From Labilithrix luteola (GTDB lineage: Bacteria > Myxococcota_A > Polyangia > Polyangiales > Polyangiaceae), in assembly GCF_001263205.1 (NCBI RefSeq), contig NZ_CP012333.1, forward strand, positions 3,596,001 through 3,660,000: a DNA stretch of 64,000 nucleotides, in the 5' to 3' direction. Positions 14,648-22,739 of the stretch are shown here, one piece after another; the first letter of the stretch is position 1, and each line of letters starts with the position of its first letter. Position numbers and translations under genes: made by a program. The notes under the pieces were generated by a model that ran no database searches, had not been told where the DNA came from, and worked only from the letters and a program-made list of their open reading frames with translations.

Positions 14648-15624
14648 GCTGCCACAGGAAGCGGCGCGTTCTGGCTGGCCCTACTGCCGTCGCGGCGCTC
14701 GTTGCGCTGACCTCTTGCGGCTCCAAGTCCACGGGCGACATGACGTACACCGTCGAGGTGGGTGGGACGAAGGAAGCGTTGTCGCGCTTCACGCTGGCAG
14801 CCACGGGCCTTGATTCAGACGGTAAGCTCTATTTCAAGGACAACAGGTATGTGCGCACGTTTCACGCGAGCGGGGAATACGCGCGCATGAACCGCGAGTG
14901 GCGCGAGATCCGCGTCGAGCAGTCGGGCAGTCACCTCGCCTTGAGGCCGTTCGTGTGCAGCGAGATCGCCGGAGGAGCATCAAGGGTCTCCGAAGGTGGC
15001 TGGGCCATTACAGAGACCCACGAGTTCTTACTGAACCCTCAGGGTCAACTGAAGTTCAATACCAACGTAGATCGGCAGCTGTCCTACCGATGCGAGATGA
15101 CCCACGGTGGCGACGGCGACGGGGCGTCCGTTAAGGAGTTCGCACCGGAAACGTGTGGGTCCGGTAATCGCATCAGCTCGGTCAAGTTGAAGCGCGATGG
15201 CCAGGAATGGGCTTCGAGCGCCTGCTCTTCTGTCGCGGTCTCCACTCCGCCTGTTACCGAAGCGGGATTTGGATTCGAGCTACCCGACTTATCCGTCGAC
15301 GTCATTTTTCAAGACTGCTTCGACGCCGAAAAGGCGACGTATCCTCGTGTTGTCGACGTCGGCGTACGGGAGACAAGCTGTCGGTTCTCTTCTAACGCCA
15401 GCATCTTCGCGCCTTCTTCCGGCGACATGTTCGTGGCGACGCCGGCGAGTGGAACCGTGTCGTTCGACGGCATCGACCTCTCCGACCCAGGACGCCTGCG
15501 GGGACATGCCGATGTCATCTTCGCCGCCACAACTCCTTCGAGCGAACGCATCGAGTTCGAGGTCGTGGGGGCGTTCGATCTCCCGCTTGTGCAACTCGCG
15601 CGTCCGGCAGGAGGGAAGCAGTGA
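14644..15624 (+). CDS. Hypothetical lipoprotein
   Basis: 326 residues with a lipoprotein signal (VAALVALTSCGS, Cys at about 25). The mature part is rich in beta-strand patterns and has six or more cysteines (for example FVCSEIAGG, YRCEMTH, PETCGSG, FQDCFD, TSCRF), suggesting an extracytoplasmic disulfide-stabilised domain. No named family recognised. GC is clearly lower than in flanking genes: the 60 bases 15001-15060 contain 29 G/C by my count. Start and stop overlap the genes on each side, so it is part of a coupled operon. Confidence 0.65.
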   Translation: MSCHRKRRVLAGPTAVAALVALTSCGSKSTGDMTYTVEVGGTKEALSRFTLAATGLDSDGKLYFKDNRYVRTFHASGEYARMNREWREIRVEQSGSHLALRPFVCSEIAGGASRVSEGGWAITETHEFLLNPQGQLKFNTNVDRQLSYRCEMTHGGDGDGASVKEFAPETCGSGNRISSVKLKRDGQEWASSACSSVAVSTPPVTEAGFGFELPDLSVDVIFQDCFDAEKATYPRVVDVGVRETSCRFSSNASIFAPSSGDMFVATPASGTVSFDGIDLSDPGRLRGHADVIFAATTPSSERIEFEVVGAFDLPLVQLARPAGGKQ

Positions 15625-16100
15625 TGTGGTCTCGGCTCGTATTCTTGTCTCTGGCAATCGTATCTTCTCTGGGATGTACATCGTCGAGTACCGTCGGTGA
15701 CGGTGAACGGACGGGTTACACCGTATGGATTTGGATTCAAGGGAAGTCTTCCGCGTTCGTAGGAAGACAGCTCGTCGTCCATGGCCGACCCCTGGCTCCT
15801 CCTCGCTTGCACGATAACCCCGATGAGCTCATATCCGTGATGACGGCGTTCTGTACCGCCGACTACGGAAAGTTCACCGACCTGCCCATCGATGTCGTCG
15901 TCAAGGAGGGAGATAAGGTCCTCTCCTCGACAAGCATTCAGCGCGTGGGTTGCAAGCTTAGCGAAAGTCGAGGGTCCCTCGAGAACAACATCGTGACTCT
16001 GCGCGATGATGGAACGATCGCGGCGAAGTTCGGAGAGGATCCGGACACGGCTACAGGCTGCTCCGACGACGACTCGCTCTGCCCTGTGGACGATCTCTAA
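15621..16100 (+). CDS. Hypothetical small lipoprotein
   Basis: About 158 residues; the start is the GTG/ATG pair at 15621/15624 overlapping the previous stop. Lipoprotein signal LAIVSSLGCTSS. The mature region has four cysteines and an acidic C-terminal tail (TGCSDDDSLCPVDDL). Last gene of the overlapping set; shares low GC with its neighbour. Function unknown. Confidence 0.6.
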   Translation: MMWSRLVFLSLAIVSSLGCTSSSTVGDGERTGYTVWIWIQGKSSAFVGRQLVVHGRPLAPPRLHDNPDELISVMTAFCTADYGKFTDLPIDVVVKEGDKVLSSTSIQRVGCKLSESRGSLENNIVTLRDDGTIAAKFGEDPDTATGCSDDDSLCPVDDL

Positions 16101-16732
16101 TCTCGAGCCAGGCCAGGCGGCGCCGTTGCGTCGCACAGACTCCTTGCTGCGAAATGGTCTTCATCTGCATCAGCGGCCACCGCTGGCGACGGACGTGCAG
16201 CGACCGTTGCTATCTCCGTGATCGGAGGTGAGAGCAAACTGATCACGATCTGTCGTATTTCGATGAAAACCGCCAGAGCCTTCTTCCCGGCGTCGCGATT
16301 GCGTGCGGCGGCAAGACATCCACGAGCGAGCCAACGAAGGATCCTTCGACAGACTCTGACGTACCGGTCGTTTCTACCGACCCCGTGTTGGGCGAGCTAC
16401 TCGATGTACCGGGGGGGGGACCGGTGGCAATACGATTCAAAACGACTGCGCTATAGCGCCGAGTCGTGCCAAGCCGCCGACCGAGGGCTGATGGGTTCGA
16501 TGACGGTCCAAGTCTCGGCGTTTCGTTTGATGCGTTTGGAGAAGGAACGTGCTCTGGCCGAGCTGGCCGCCCTGCGTGCGCAGCTGGGCGAGCGGCGCTC
16601 GTAGCGCTGAAGGCCCTTTGCACGAAAAAGCTGGTGACGAGTGATCACGGGACCTTCCTGCGGCGATTGCCCCGTTGCGGCCCGCAGGACGCAAACTTGG
16701 CGCCTCGTGCCTCGGCAGAAGGAGCGCATTCG
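16101..16732. other. Degenerate region between lipoprotein genes
   Basis: No intact gene. It holds a lipoprotein-like fragment without a start (16292-16456), an Uma2 tail fragment inside the second 225-bp repeat, and a run of seven G at about 16421 that disturbs frames. Read as decayed accessory DNA. Confidence 0.55.
16292..16456 (+). pseudogene. Lipoprotein gene fragment lacking a start
   Basis: The frame reads like the end of a lipoprotein signal followed by a Ser/Thr/Asp/Pro-rich linker (GVAIACGGKTSTSEPTKDPS), typical for secreted myxobacterial proteins, but has no in-frame start codon and stops after about 54 codons. The upstream MKTARAFF sequence in another frame could be its displaced signal-peptide start. 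Confidence 0.35.
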
Positions 16733-16762
16733 ATGACCCGAGGGCGAAGTCGATGGAACCTG
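16539..16762 (+). repeat. 225-bp direct repeat, copy 2
   Basis: Matches 13842-14066. The first 66 bases again encode the Uma2 C-terminal tail (KERALAELAALRAQLGERRS and stop), here attached to unrelated sequence; the last 30 again start a lipoprotein gene (MTRGRSRWNL). A small number of substitutions separates the copies. Confidence 0.93.
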
Positions 16763-17119
16763 GTCGCTGTTTCCGATTTGGGAAGCGTGCCTCGCGCCCT
16801 TTCGGTGCTCGCCATCGTCTCGATCGCGCTGCTCGCCTGCGGTGGGACCGTCGACTCGCAGTCGAGTAGAGCGCAAATGCTCGAAGCGTGTGCCGCCCAT
16901 GACGATGGTGTCACCTTCGATTGCCCGTCCGTCTCCCCCGACTGCCTCGGCATCGATCTCGACCGACGACCGAAGGAACCGCGAAACGTCGTCTGCCGCT
17001 TTCGATGCGACGAGAATCGGGAGTGCGCAGCGGGCTATGACTGCCGGCTGTACTACACGGAGGTTCCCGAGGACATGGAGTACGTATGTTTTCGGAACGC
17101 CGAAACCGTTTTGCGGTGA
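16733..17119 (+). CDS. Cys-rich lipoprotein
   Basis: 128 residues with a lipoprotein signal ending LLACGG. The mature part carries eight or more Cys in pairs (EACAAHDDG, FDCPS, PDCLG, VCRFRCDENRECAAGYDC, YVCF), like small disulfide-rich surface proteins abundant in myxobacteria. Its first ten codons lie in the direct repeat and match those of the gene at 14037, so the two signal peptides share an origin while the mature parts differ. Function unknown. Confidence 0.65.
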   Translation: MTRGRSRWNLVAVSDLGSVPRALSVLAIVSIALLACGGTVDSQSSRAQMLEACAAHDDGVTFDCPSVSPDCLGIDLDRRPKEPRNVVCRFRCDENRECAAGYDCRLYYTEVPEDMEYVCFRNAETVLR

Positions 17120-17187
17120 GTTAGAAAGGCGCGACCGATCCTGCCGGCCGCGCCCGCCAACGGTGCAACGAGAACGTCAACTGGGAC

Positions 17188-17301
17188 ACCTGGCGCAATC
17201 CGCTCTTCTCGTTCATGAGCCGCAACGCGTGCCCGGCCAACGCCTTCTTCTCGATTCCATCGAACGGTGTCGTCGAGCTCGGTATGCAGATCGAGCTCTG
17301 A
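17188..17301 (+). pseudogene. Diverged copy of the kup 3' end
   Basis: These 114 bases align without gaps to the last 114 bases of kup (12062-12175), including the stop codon, with about 12 differences. The rest of kup is absent. It sits at the far edge of the accessory patch, immediately before the intact Uma2 gene. It is either the residue of a duplication or an attachment-site-like repeat from an old insertion at the 3' end of kup. Confidence 0.9.
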
Positions 17302-17373
17302 GTGGCCCGGGAGGGGCGTGAGCTCATGCGCTCCGGTGGCGATCTCGAGGCCAAAGGCTATGTTCGTCGAGTC

Positions 17374-17964
17374 ATGGCCGATCCCGTTCGCCGACGCGCG
17401 ACTTACGAGGATGTGCTTGCGGCTCCTGAGAATCTCGTCGCGCAGGTCATCGATGGGGAGCTCCACCTTCACCCCCGCCCGCGGCGGCGCCACCTTCGCG
17501 CAGCTTCGACCGTCGGCGGCTTCCTCTCCGGTGCGTTCGACAGCGGCGTGAGCGGTCCGGGGGGCTGGGGCGTGCTTCACGAGCCCGAGCTTCACCTCGG
17601 ATCGGAGCCGGACATCGTCGTCCCCGATCTCGCTGCATGGCGCGAAGACCGCTATCCGGGGGACGTCGACGACGACTCACCGTTCTTCACGGTCGCGCCC
17701 GATTGGATCTGCGAGCTGCTCTCCGAGAGCACGGCTCGCCTCGACCGCATGAAGAAGGTCCCCATCTACGCACGGGAAAAGGTGCGCCACGTGTGGATCG
17801 TCGACCCGCGCGATCGGACCATCGAGGTCTTCCGCCTCGAGGGGGCGGGGGACGCACTCGTTGGGACCTTCGGAGGGGAGGACGAGGCGTTCGCGCTCGA
17901 GCCATTCGACGCCGTGCCGATACCCCCTCACTGCTTCTGGGGCCGAAGAACGTCGAAGACCTGA
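17374..17964 (+). CDS. Uma2-family (DUF820) putative endonuclease
   Basis: 196 residues with the complete Uma2 order: RATYEDVLAAPENLVAQVIDGEL at the N-terminus, HPRPRRRH, HEPELHLGSEPDIVVPDLAAW (catalytic-region Asp), then APDWICELLS (Glu), KVPIYAREKVRHVWIVDP and the C-terminal strand. The fold is restriction-endonuclease-like; biological role is unknown, and such genes are multicopy in myxobacteria. ATG at 17374 is preferred over upstream frames because family members start just before the YEDV motif. A truncated second family member lies at 13.3 kb. Confidence 0.85.
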   Translation: MADPVRRRATYEDVLAAPENLVAQVIDGELHLHPRPRRRHLRAASTVGGFLSGAFDSGVSGPGGWGVLHEPELHLGSEPDIVVPDLAAWREDRYPGDVDDDSPFFTVAPDWICELLSESTARLDRMKKVPIYAREKVRHVWIVDPRDRTIEVFRLEGAGDALVGTFGGEDEAFALEPFDAVPIPPHCFWGRRTSKT

Positions 17965-18083
17965 GCGCGCCGTGAATAGGCCTGAGCGCGCTCTGGTCAC
18001 CTCTCTCAGCGCTCCGTCGACGCGCCCCTCGCTCAGGCGACCTTCCCGCTGCACTCAGGCGTCTTCCCCCTTGCGATGACAGC

Positions 18084-18126
18084 CACCTGCGTGCGCTCGG
18101 GCGCGGAACCTTCGCGCTCGCAGGTG
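18084..18126. terminator. Hairpin between convergent genes
   Basis: CACCTGCG (18084-18091) pairs with CGCAGGTG (18119-18126); an inner GCGCG/CGCGC arm extends it. No T-run follows. Its place between the convergent Uma2 and H1-like genes suggests a bidirectional terminator. Confidence 0.45.
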
Positions 18127-18168
18127 TTGCGTCCTGTCGTGTCGACCGCGCCCCCCGCGCGGACCGTG

Positions 18169-19056
18169 TCAGCTCGCCGTCGTGTTCGCCCCGCCGTTCG
18201 CGCTCGTGGCGCCGTTCGCCTTGCTCTTGTCTTTCGGCGTCCGATGCGCGCGGCGCTGCGCGTCGTAGGCGCCACGGAAGCGCGCGGCGATCTCGGGCGC
18301 CGTCCGGAACACGTAGGCCCCTGCGGCGCGGATTTCACGGACTGCTTCGAGCAAATACGTCGCGGCGCGATCGCGAAGTTCGACCGCCGAATGCTCGTCG
18401 ACGTCTCCCACGCGCCGCCCGACCACTTGCTCCTCGAGCGAGGCCGCGAGCTTCTGCGCGTCCTTCACCTTACGATCGACCTTCACGCCGATCTTGGCGA
18501 GCGCCTTCTCGTACTTCTTCGCGAACGCCGACAAATCGCGCAAGTCCTGGACGAGATCGTCGAGCCCTTCGCCCTCCTGGATGCGGTTGAGTGAAGCCTG
18601 CGCGTCCTCGTCGTCGCGAAGCGCGAAGCGCCCGTCGGCCACCATCTCGCTGCGCAGCGCGATGCCTCGTTGCTCGACCTCGATCTCGCTTGCTGTCCGC
18701 TTGCGACCGCGCGCCAGCGCGAGCTCGGACTGCGCTTCGGCGAGTGCGGTGGCGCGTGTCTCGATCGACGCGATGAGCTTCGCGTCCACGCCCACGCGAC
18801 GGAGCTCCTTTTCGTACTTGTTCGCGACGCGCGCGAGCGCGTGGCCCTCCGACACCAGGTGCTCGACCGGGATCGGAGGCGTCTTCACCGTCTCGAGCAT
18901 GCGGAGCGCCGCGTCGAGCTTGCGAAGCGCCGCGCCGCCGGCCGCTTTCGCCTTGGTCTTCGTCCTCGCAACGGCCTTCGCCGCGCCAGGTTTTCCGGTC
19001 TTCGATGCCTTGACGGACTTCCCCGCGAGCTTCGCCTTCGCCTTCGTCTTTGCCAT
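18169..19056 (-). CDS. Histone-H1-like basic-tail protein with coiled coils
   Basis: 295 residues. Residues 1-46 are a Lys/Ala/Thr-rich tail (MAKTKAKAKLAGKSVKASK) like bacterial histone-H1 homologues and suited to non-specific DNA binding. The remainder is helical with two similar segments: around 75-85 (VANKYEKELRRVGVDAKL) and 190-205 (FAKKYEKALAKIGVKVDRK), suggesting an internal duplication. A Gly/Asn/Ala tail ends it. Strong ribosome site GAGGGGGG 6 nt before the ATG. Upstream are four tandem heptamers. The DNA-binding role is inferred from composition only. Confidence 0.65.
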   Translation of the reverse strand: MAKTKAKAKLAGKSVKASKTGKPGAAKAVARTKTKAKAAGGAALRKLDAALRMLETVKTPPIPVEHLVSEGHALARVANKYEKELRRVGVDAKLIASIETRATALAEAQSELALARGRKRTASEIEVEQRGIALRSEMVADGRFALRDDEDAQASLNRIQEGEGLDDLVQDLRDLSAFAKKYEKALAKIGVKVDRKVKDAQKLAASLEEQVVGRRVGDVDEHSAVELRDRAATYLLEAVREIRAAGAYVFRTAPEIAARFRGAYDAQRRAHRTPKDKSKANGATSANGGANTTAS

Positions 19057-19072
19057 CGCTACCCCCCTCTGG

Positions 19073-19100
19073 TTCGCGCTTCGCGTTTCGCGTTTCGCGT
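19073..19100. repeat. Four tandem heptamers in a leader
   Basis: TTCGCGC followed by three TTCGCGT units, 17 nt upstream of the H1-like gene's start codon, so within its leader or promoter. Confidence 0.85.
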
Positions 19101-19299
19101 TGGAGACGAACTATCGCACGGTCGGGCGCACGGCAGCAGAGGCAATCCGCTGCGTGTCCTCATCAGGAGGAGCGGGCGCTCGCCTCGGACATCCCCCATT
19201 CCTCCGCGACGTTGGGCCGCGACGATGGTCGAAGGGCGGAGCGCACTGCGGGGACGGTTTGCCGTGCCATATACGACTTAGCCCGCCGCGGATCCTCGC

Positions 19300-19530
19300 T
19301 CACGCGACGCGCAGGACCTTGATGAGCGCGGCATGCTCCTCTGCGCCGAAGCCGGCGACCTTCGCCCGCGCGAAGAGGCCTGCAGCGAAGCGCGGGAGCT
19401 CGGCATTGATCCCGGTCTCTTCGGCGTGCTGGACGAGCTTTGCGATATCGCCGCCCGCCGTCGCAAGCGTGCTCTCTGGTTCGTCGAACCTTCCCGAGGC
19501 GATCTGCGGTCGTGCTGCGCCGAGGGCAGG
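19300..19530 (-). pseudogene. C-terminal fragment of a 3-hydroxyisobutyrate-dehydrogenase-like gene
   Basis: The frame ending at 19300 encodes about 75 residues like the C-terminal helical domain of the NAD(P)-binding 6-phosphogluconate/3-hydroxyisobutyrate dehydrogenase family: GRFDEPESTLATAGGDIAKL, then a helix, and LFARAKVAGFGAEEHAALIKVL. The Rossmann domain and catalytic Lys are absent; upstream codons give no family match and run into the DoxX gene. I read it as a remnant. Confidence 0.5.
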
Positions 19531-19598
19531 GTCGTCATGACGGTGCGTCGTGTGGAGGACGCGCGTCGCCCCGTCGAGTTGCGGCATCCCATCGACGC

Positions 19599-19988
19599 AT
19601 GAATCGAACAGCAGCCATTCTCCTTCGGCTGGCGCTCGCCGCCTCTTTTCTCTCCGCCGTCGCGGACCGCTTCGGCCTTTGGGGGCCTCCCGGCGCAAAG
19701 GGAGTGGCGTGGGGGAACTTCCAAAACTTCGTCGACTACACGGCGACGCTCACATTCCGCGCGGCGAGCGTTCCTCTGGCATGGCTCGCAACTCTCTGCG
19801 AGGTCGTCCTCGCCGTCGCCCTGCTGGTCGGCTGGAAGCTCCGCGAGGCGGCCCTGGCCAGCGGAGCGCTGCTAACGACGTTCGCCCTTTCGATGGCGTT
19901 TGCGCTGAGCCCGAAAGCCCCGCTCGACTATTCGGTCTTCACGGCCGCGGCCGCGAGCTTCGCGCTGGCAGCGTCGGTTCGCAGGTAG
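19599..19988 (+). CDS. DoxX-family membrane protein
   Basis: 129 residues with four predicted membrane helices (about 6-22, 55-78, 84-104, 108-126). The N-terminal LLRLALAASFLSAVADRFGLWG and the central WLATLCEVVLAVALLVGWKLREAA are typical of DoxX/DoxD-like proteins, many of which act in redox or thiosulfate-linked membrane complexes. No partner gene is adjacent, so no substrate can be given. Confidence 0.75.
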   Translation: MNRTAAILLRLALAASFLSAVADRFGLWGPPGAKGVAWGNFQNFVDYTATLTFRAASVPLAWLATLCEVVLAVALLVGWKLREAALASGALLTTFALSMAFALSPKAPLDYSVFTAAAASFALAASVRR

Positions 19989-20017
19989 TCCTGTTGGTAG
20001 GGGAAGGTTGCTCGAGG

Positions 20018-21772
20018 TCAGGTGACGCTCTCGACGCCTTGCCGCTTGGCCTTCTCGCGCGCCTCTCGAGCAGCGGCAGCGATCGCCAGGATCTTCATGC
20101 CAGGCAAGTGCACGACGAACCGCGCGCCGCCGAGGCGGTTGCTCTTCGTGGCTTCGATCTCGCCGCCGTGTTCGACGACGACCTTCTTCACGATGGCGAG
20201 GCCGAGGCCGGTGCCGTCGGCTTTCGTCGTGAAATACGGGTCGAAGATGCGTCCGCGCATCGACTCGGCGATGCCGGGGCCGTCGTCGTCGACCTCGATG
20301 CGTGCGCCGTCGGCTTCGACCTGCGCGCTGACGAGGACATGACCGAGCACGCCCTCCGGCATCTCGGCCTTGTCGGGGTACGACGGGCGCGCGCGCGCAT
20401 CGCGAATCGCCTGCACGGAGTTTCGCACCAGGTTGACGATCACGCGGCGGAGCATCTGTCGATCGATCGCCACGCGAATCGACTCGGACGGGACCTCCCA
20501 GCGGATCTCGACGTTCGGCGCGAAGGCGATGGCCTCGGCGTCGGGGGAGCCTTCGCCGAGCGACGGATCCTCGAGGTGGCCGAGCTGATTTTCGCAGTCG
20601 CGCAGGAAGTCGCCGAGGTTCGCCTCTTTGAGCTCGGCGTTGGGGAGGCGCGCGAAGTTCGAGAAGTTGCTGACGAGGCGCCTCAGCGTGCCCACCTCCT
20701 CCTCGACGATCTCGAGGGTGGTGTCGAGGAGCACGCGGTACCTGGGATCGTCGCCGGGGTACTTCTGGTGGCACTCCTGCACGGCGAGCTGGATCGGCGT
20801 GAGCGGGTTCTTGATCTCGTGGGCCAGGCGCTGGGCCATGTCTTGCCACGCATCGATGCGCTGCAAGAACTCGATGCGCGCGCGCGACTGCGCCATCTCC
20901 GCGAGCATGCGGTTGAAGGTGCGGGCCAGATCGGTGAGCTCGTCGGAGCCGGTGACCGGAACGCGAACGGAGAGATCGCCCTGGGCCACGACGTTGATGG
21001 CGGCGCCGAGCCGGTTGATTCGACGCGTGACGCCGCGCGCGAGCATGATGCCGAGCGAGACGGTGAGCAGCATCGTCACGCCGAGCAGCGCGGCGAACGC
21101 GTTGAGGTAGCCCTGGTAGAGCTGCGAGCGGGAAGCTTCGAGCTGGTGGTAGCGCGCGACCACGGAGCCCGCGCTTTCGAGCTCGTCGAGGCGCTTGCGA
21201 GGGACGGCGAAGCTCGCGACGAGCACCGGGCCGTCGTCCTCGTCGCTCAGCGTGCGCGTGACATCGAGGCTTCGTTCGGTACCTGCGTCCGCGGGATGCC
21301 CGCGATCGCGCCGCGCCAGCGTCTTGCTCGCCAGGTCCGCCGCGTACGAGGGGTCGTCCTTGGCGAGCGGCATGCCCTTCGAGATCGTGAGCGAGACGAG
21401 CTCGGGGAAGCGCGGAAACACCGCGTCGAGCTCGCTCTCTAGCGTCTCCAGGTTTCGATGCTTGGCCGCCTCGCGAAGCACCGGGTCCGAAGCGATGGCC
21501 ACGGTCTGGTGCTTGAGGTCGTCTTTGATGGCTTTGACGAGGTCCTTGTAGACGTCGACGCCGCGGTCGAGCTGCTCGCCGATCTCCGGGTTGAACCAGA
21601 TCGCGGAAGCCTGGCGGAACATCGAGGTGGCCAGATACTGGGCCGCCGCGAGGGGAACCATCGTGGAAAGAAAGATGACGAGCGCGAGTCGTCGCTCGGT
21701 CTTTCCGGGGAGGAGGCGGCCGAGCGTGCGTCCGAGGATGCTCTGGACGAACGAGGCCGCCGCGTTACCCAT
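20018..21772 (-). CDS. Sensor histidine kinase, NtrY-like
   Basis: 584 residues: membrane helix 27-47, periplasmic sensor region 48-222, second helix 225-245, HAMP about 245-297, HisKA with phospho-acceptor H318 in LAHEIKNPLTPIQL, then HATPase with N box NLVRNSVQAI, DDGPGI, and GTGLGLAIVKK. The HEIKNPLTPI wording is characteristic of NtrY-class kinases. No response regulator lies next to it. The ATG at 21772 overlaps the stop of the upstream hypothetical gene (GTGATG), so it is coupled as the last of three genes. Confidence 0.92.
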   Translation of the reverse strand: MGNAAASFVQSILGRTLGRLLPGKTERRLALVIFLSTMVPLAAAQYLATSMFRQASAIWFNPEIGEQLDRGVDVYKDLVKAIKDDLKHQTVAIASDPVLREAAKHRNLETLESELDAVFPRFPELVSLTISKGMPLAKDDPSYAADLASKTLARRDRGHPADAGTERSLDVTRTLSDEDDGPVLVASFAVPRKRLDELESAGSVVARYHQLEASRSQLYQGYLNAFAALLGVTMLLTVSLGIMLARGVTRRINRLGAAINVVAQGDLSVRVPVTGSDELTDLARTFNRMLAEMAQSRARIEFLQRIDAWQDMAQRLAHEIKNPLTPIQLAVQECHQKYPGDDPRYRVLLDTTLEIVEEEVGTLRRLVSNFSNFARLPNAELKEANLGDFLRDCENQLGHLEDPSLGEGSPDAEAIAFAPNVEIRWEVPSESIRVAIDRQMLRRVIVNLVRNSVQAIRDARARPSYPDKAEMPEGVLGHVLVSAQVEADGARIEVDDDGPGIAESMRGRIFDPYFTTKADGTGLGLAIVKKVVVEHGGEIEATKSNRLGGARFVVHLPGMKILAIAAAAREAREKAKRQGVESVT

Positions 21773-22731
21773 CACGGTCCCCAGTAAAGCAGCTCGAACG
21801 TGCGAATGTCGCCATCGGACGATAGAACGACCTCGAGCTTGTCGCCCTCACCGGCCCTCAAAATGGGCTCGGGGAAGGCGTCGCACGGCCAGAAAGCGCT
21901 CTTTTCGAAGCCATTTTTGGTGAGCCAGAACGCATGCAGGCCGTGGGCGGTGGGGCCGTGCACCACGAGCATACGGCCGCCGCCGACGAGCAGGAAATTC
22001 AGGCTCTTGAAGCCGAGCTCGTCGAAGCGCTCGGGGCTCGGGAAGTCGCGTCCGACGTCTTTGAGCTCGGGGAGGTTCGCGCGCAGATATTTGTAAAATG
22101 CATCGTAACGGACCTTGGCGAGCTTGGGCAGCTTGCGGTCCGTCGGAGCGATGATCGGCAGATCCTTCGGCGCGAGGCGAGGAACTTCGACGTGCGCGCG
22201 GTAGCGATCGGCGAGGGTTGCGCCTTTGGCGTCCTCGCCGAGGACGTCGTCGGCGAGCGACTTCAGCCACCAGTGGAAGACCGGCAGATCGGCGTCGCCC
22301 GCGTGGGAATGCAGGCGAACGAGGCTCTCCCAGAGAGGGCGGCGAATCGCCCACGACGCGCCGTGGGCTTTGACCGCGCACGTTCCCACGTAGGCCGCGC
22401 CGTGCACGACCACGTTGAAGAGCAAGCTGTCGCCCGTAGCCTTCGTGCCGATGTCCATCAGGCGGTCGCGCACCTCGCGCGTGATCGCTGCGCTGAGGCG
22501 GTGGACGCTCGCGTCGGTGAAATCGAGCGCCAGGACGTCCGAGGTCGTCCCGAGGACGCTCGGAGCCATCTTCACGAAGATCTCCGCGGCCTCCTCGAGG
22601 TGAGCCGTGACGTGAGGATTGTTCGCCGGGTTGGCGTCGACGCTGCGGGCAGCACCGAGGTCGGCCTTGGCGTCGTCGGGATAGAGCGGGAGGAAGTAGT
22701 CGCGAAAGAGCGATTCGGCGGTGACGGTCAT
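21772..22731 (-). CDS. Conserved hypothetical protein
   Basis: 319 residues, no signal peptide or membrane helix, no domain I can name. Recognisable blocks are SLFRDYFLPLYPDDAKADL at the start, FNVVVHGAAYVGTCAV in the middle and FHWWLKSLADD. I recall similar proteins only from Polyangia. It sits between a small membrane protein (8 nt upstream) and a histidine kinase (overlapping stop/start), suggesting a shared function in sensing or envelope signalling. Confidence 0.65.
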   Translation of the reverse strand: MTVTAESLFRDYFLPLYPDDAKADLGAARSVDANPANNPHVTAHLEEAAEIFVKMAPSVLGTTSDVLALDFTDASVHRLSAAITREVRDRLMDIGTKATGDSLLFNVVVHGAAYVGTCAVKAHGASWAIRRPLWESLVRLHSHAGDADLPVFHWWLKSLADDVLGEDAKGATLADRYRAHVEVPRLAPKDLPIIAPTDRKLPKLAKVRYDAFYKYLRANLPELKDVGRDFPSPERFDELGFKSLNFLLVGGGRMLVVHGPTAHGLHAFWLTKNGFEKSAFWPCDAFPEPILRAGEGDKLEVVLSSDGDIRTFELLYWGP

Positions 22732-22739
22732 TGCGTGGT

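Noticed and set aside
12176..17373. Complete integrative element at kup
   Set aside because: No integrase, transposase or relaxase in the interval; only a duplicated kup end and composition shift support past insertion.
19550..21442. 630-codon open frame opposite the histidine kinase
   Set aside because: Shadow of a well-defined HAMP/HisKA/HATPase gene.
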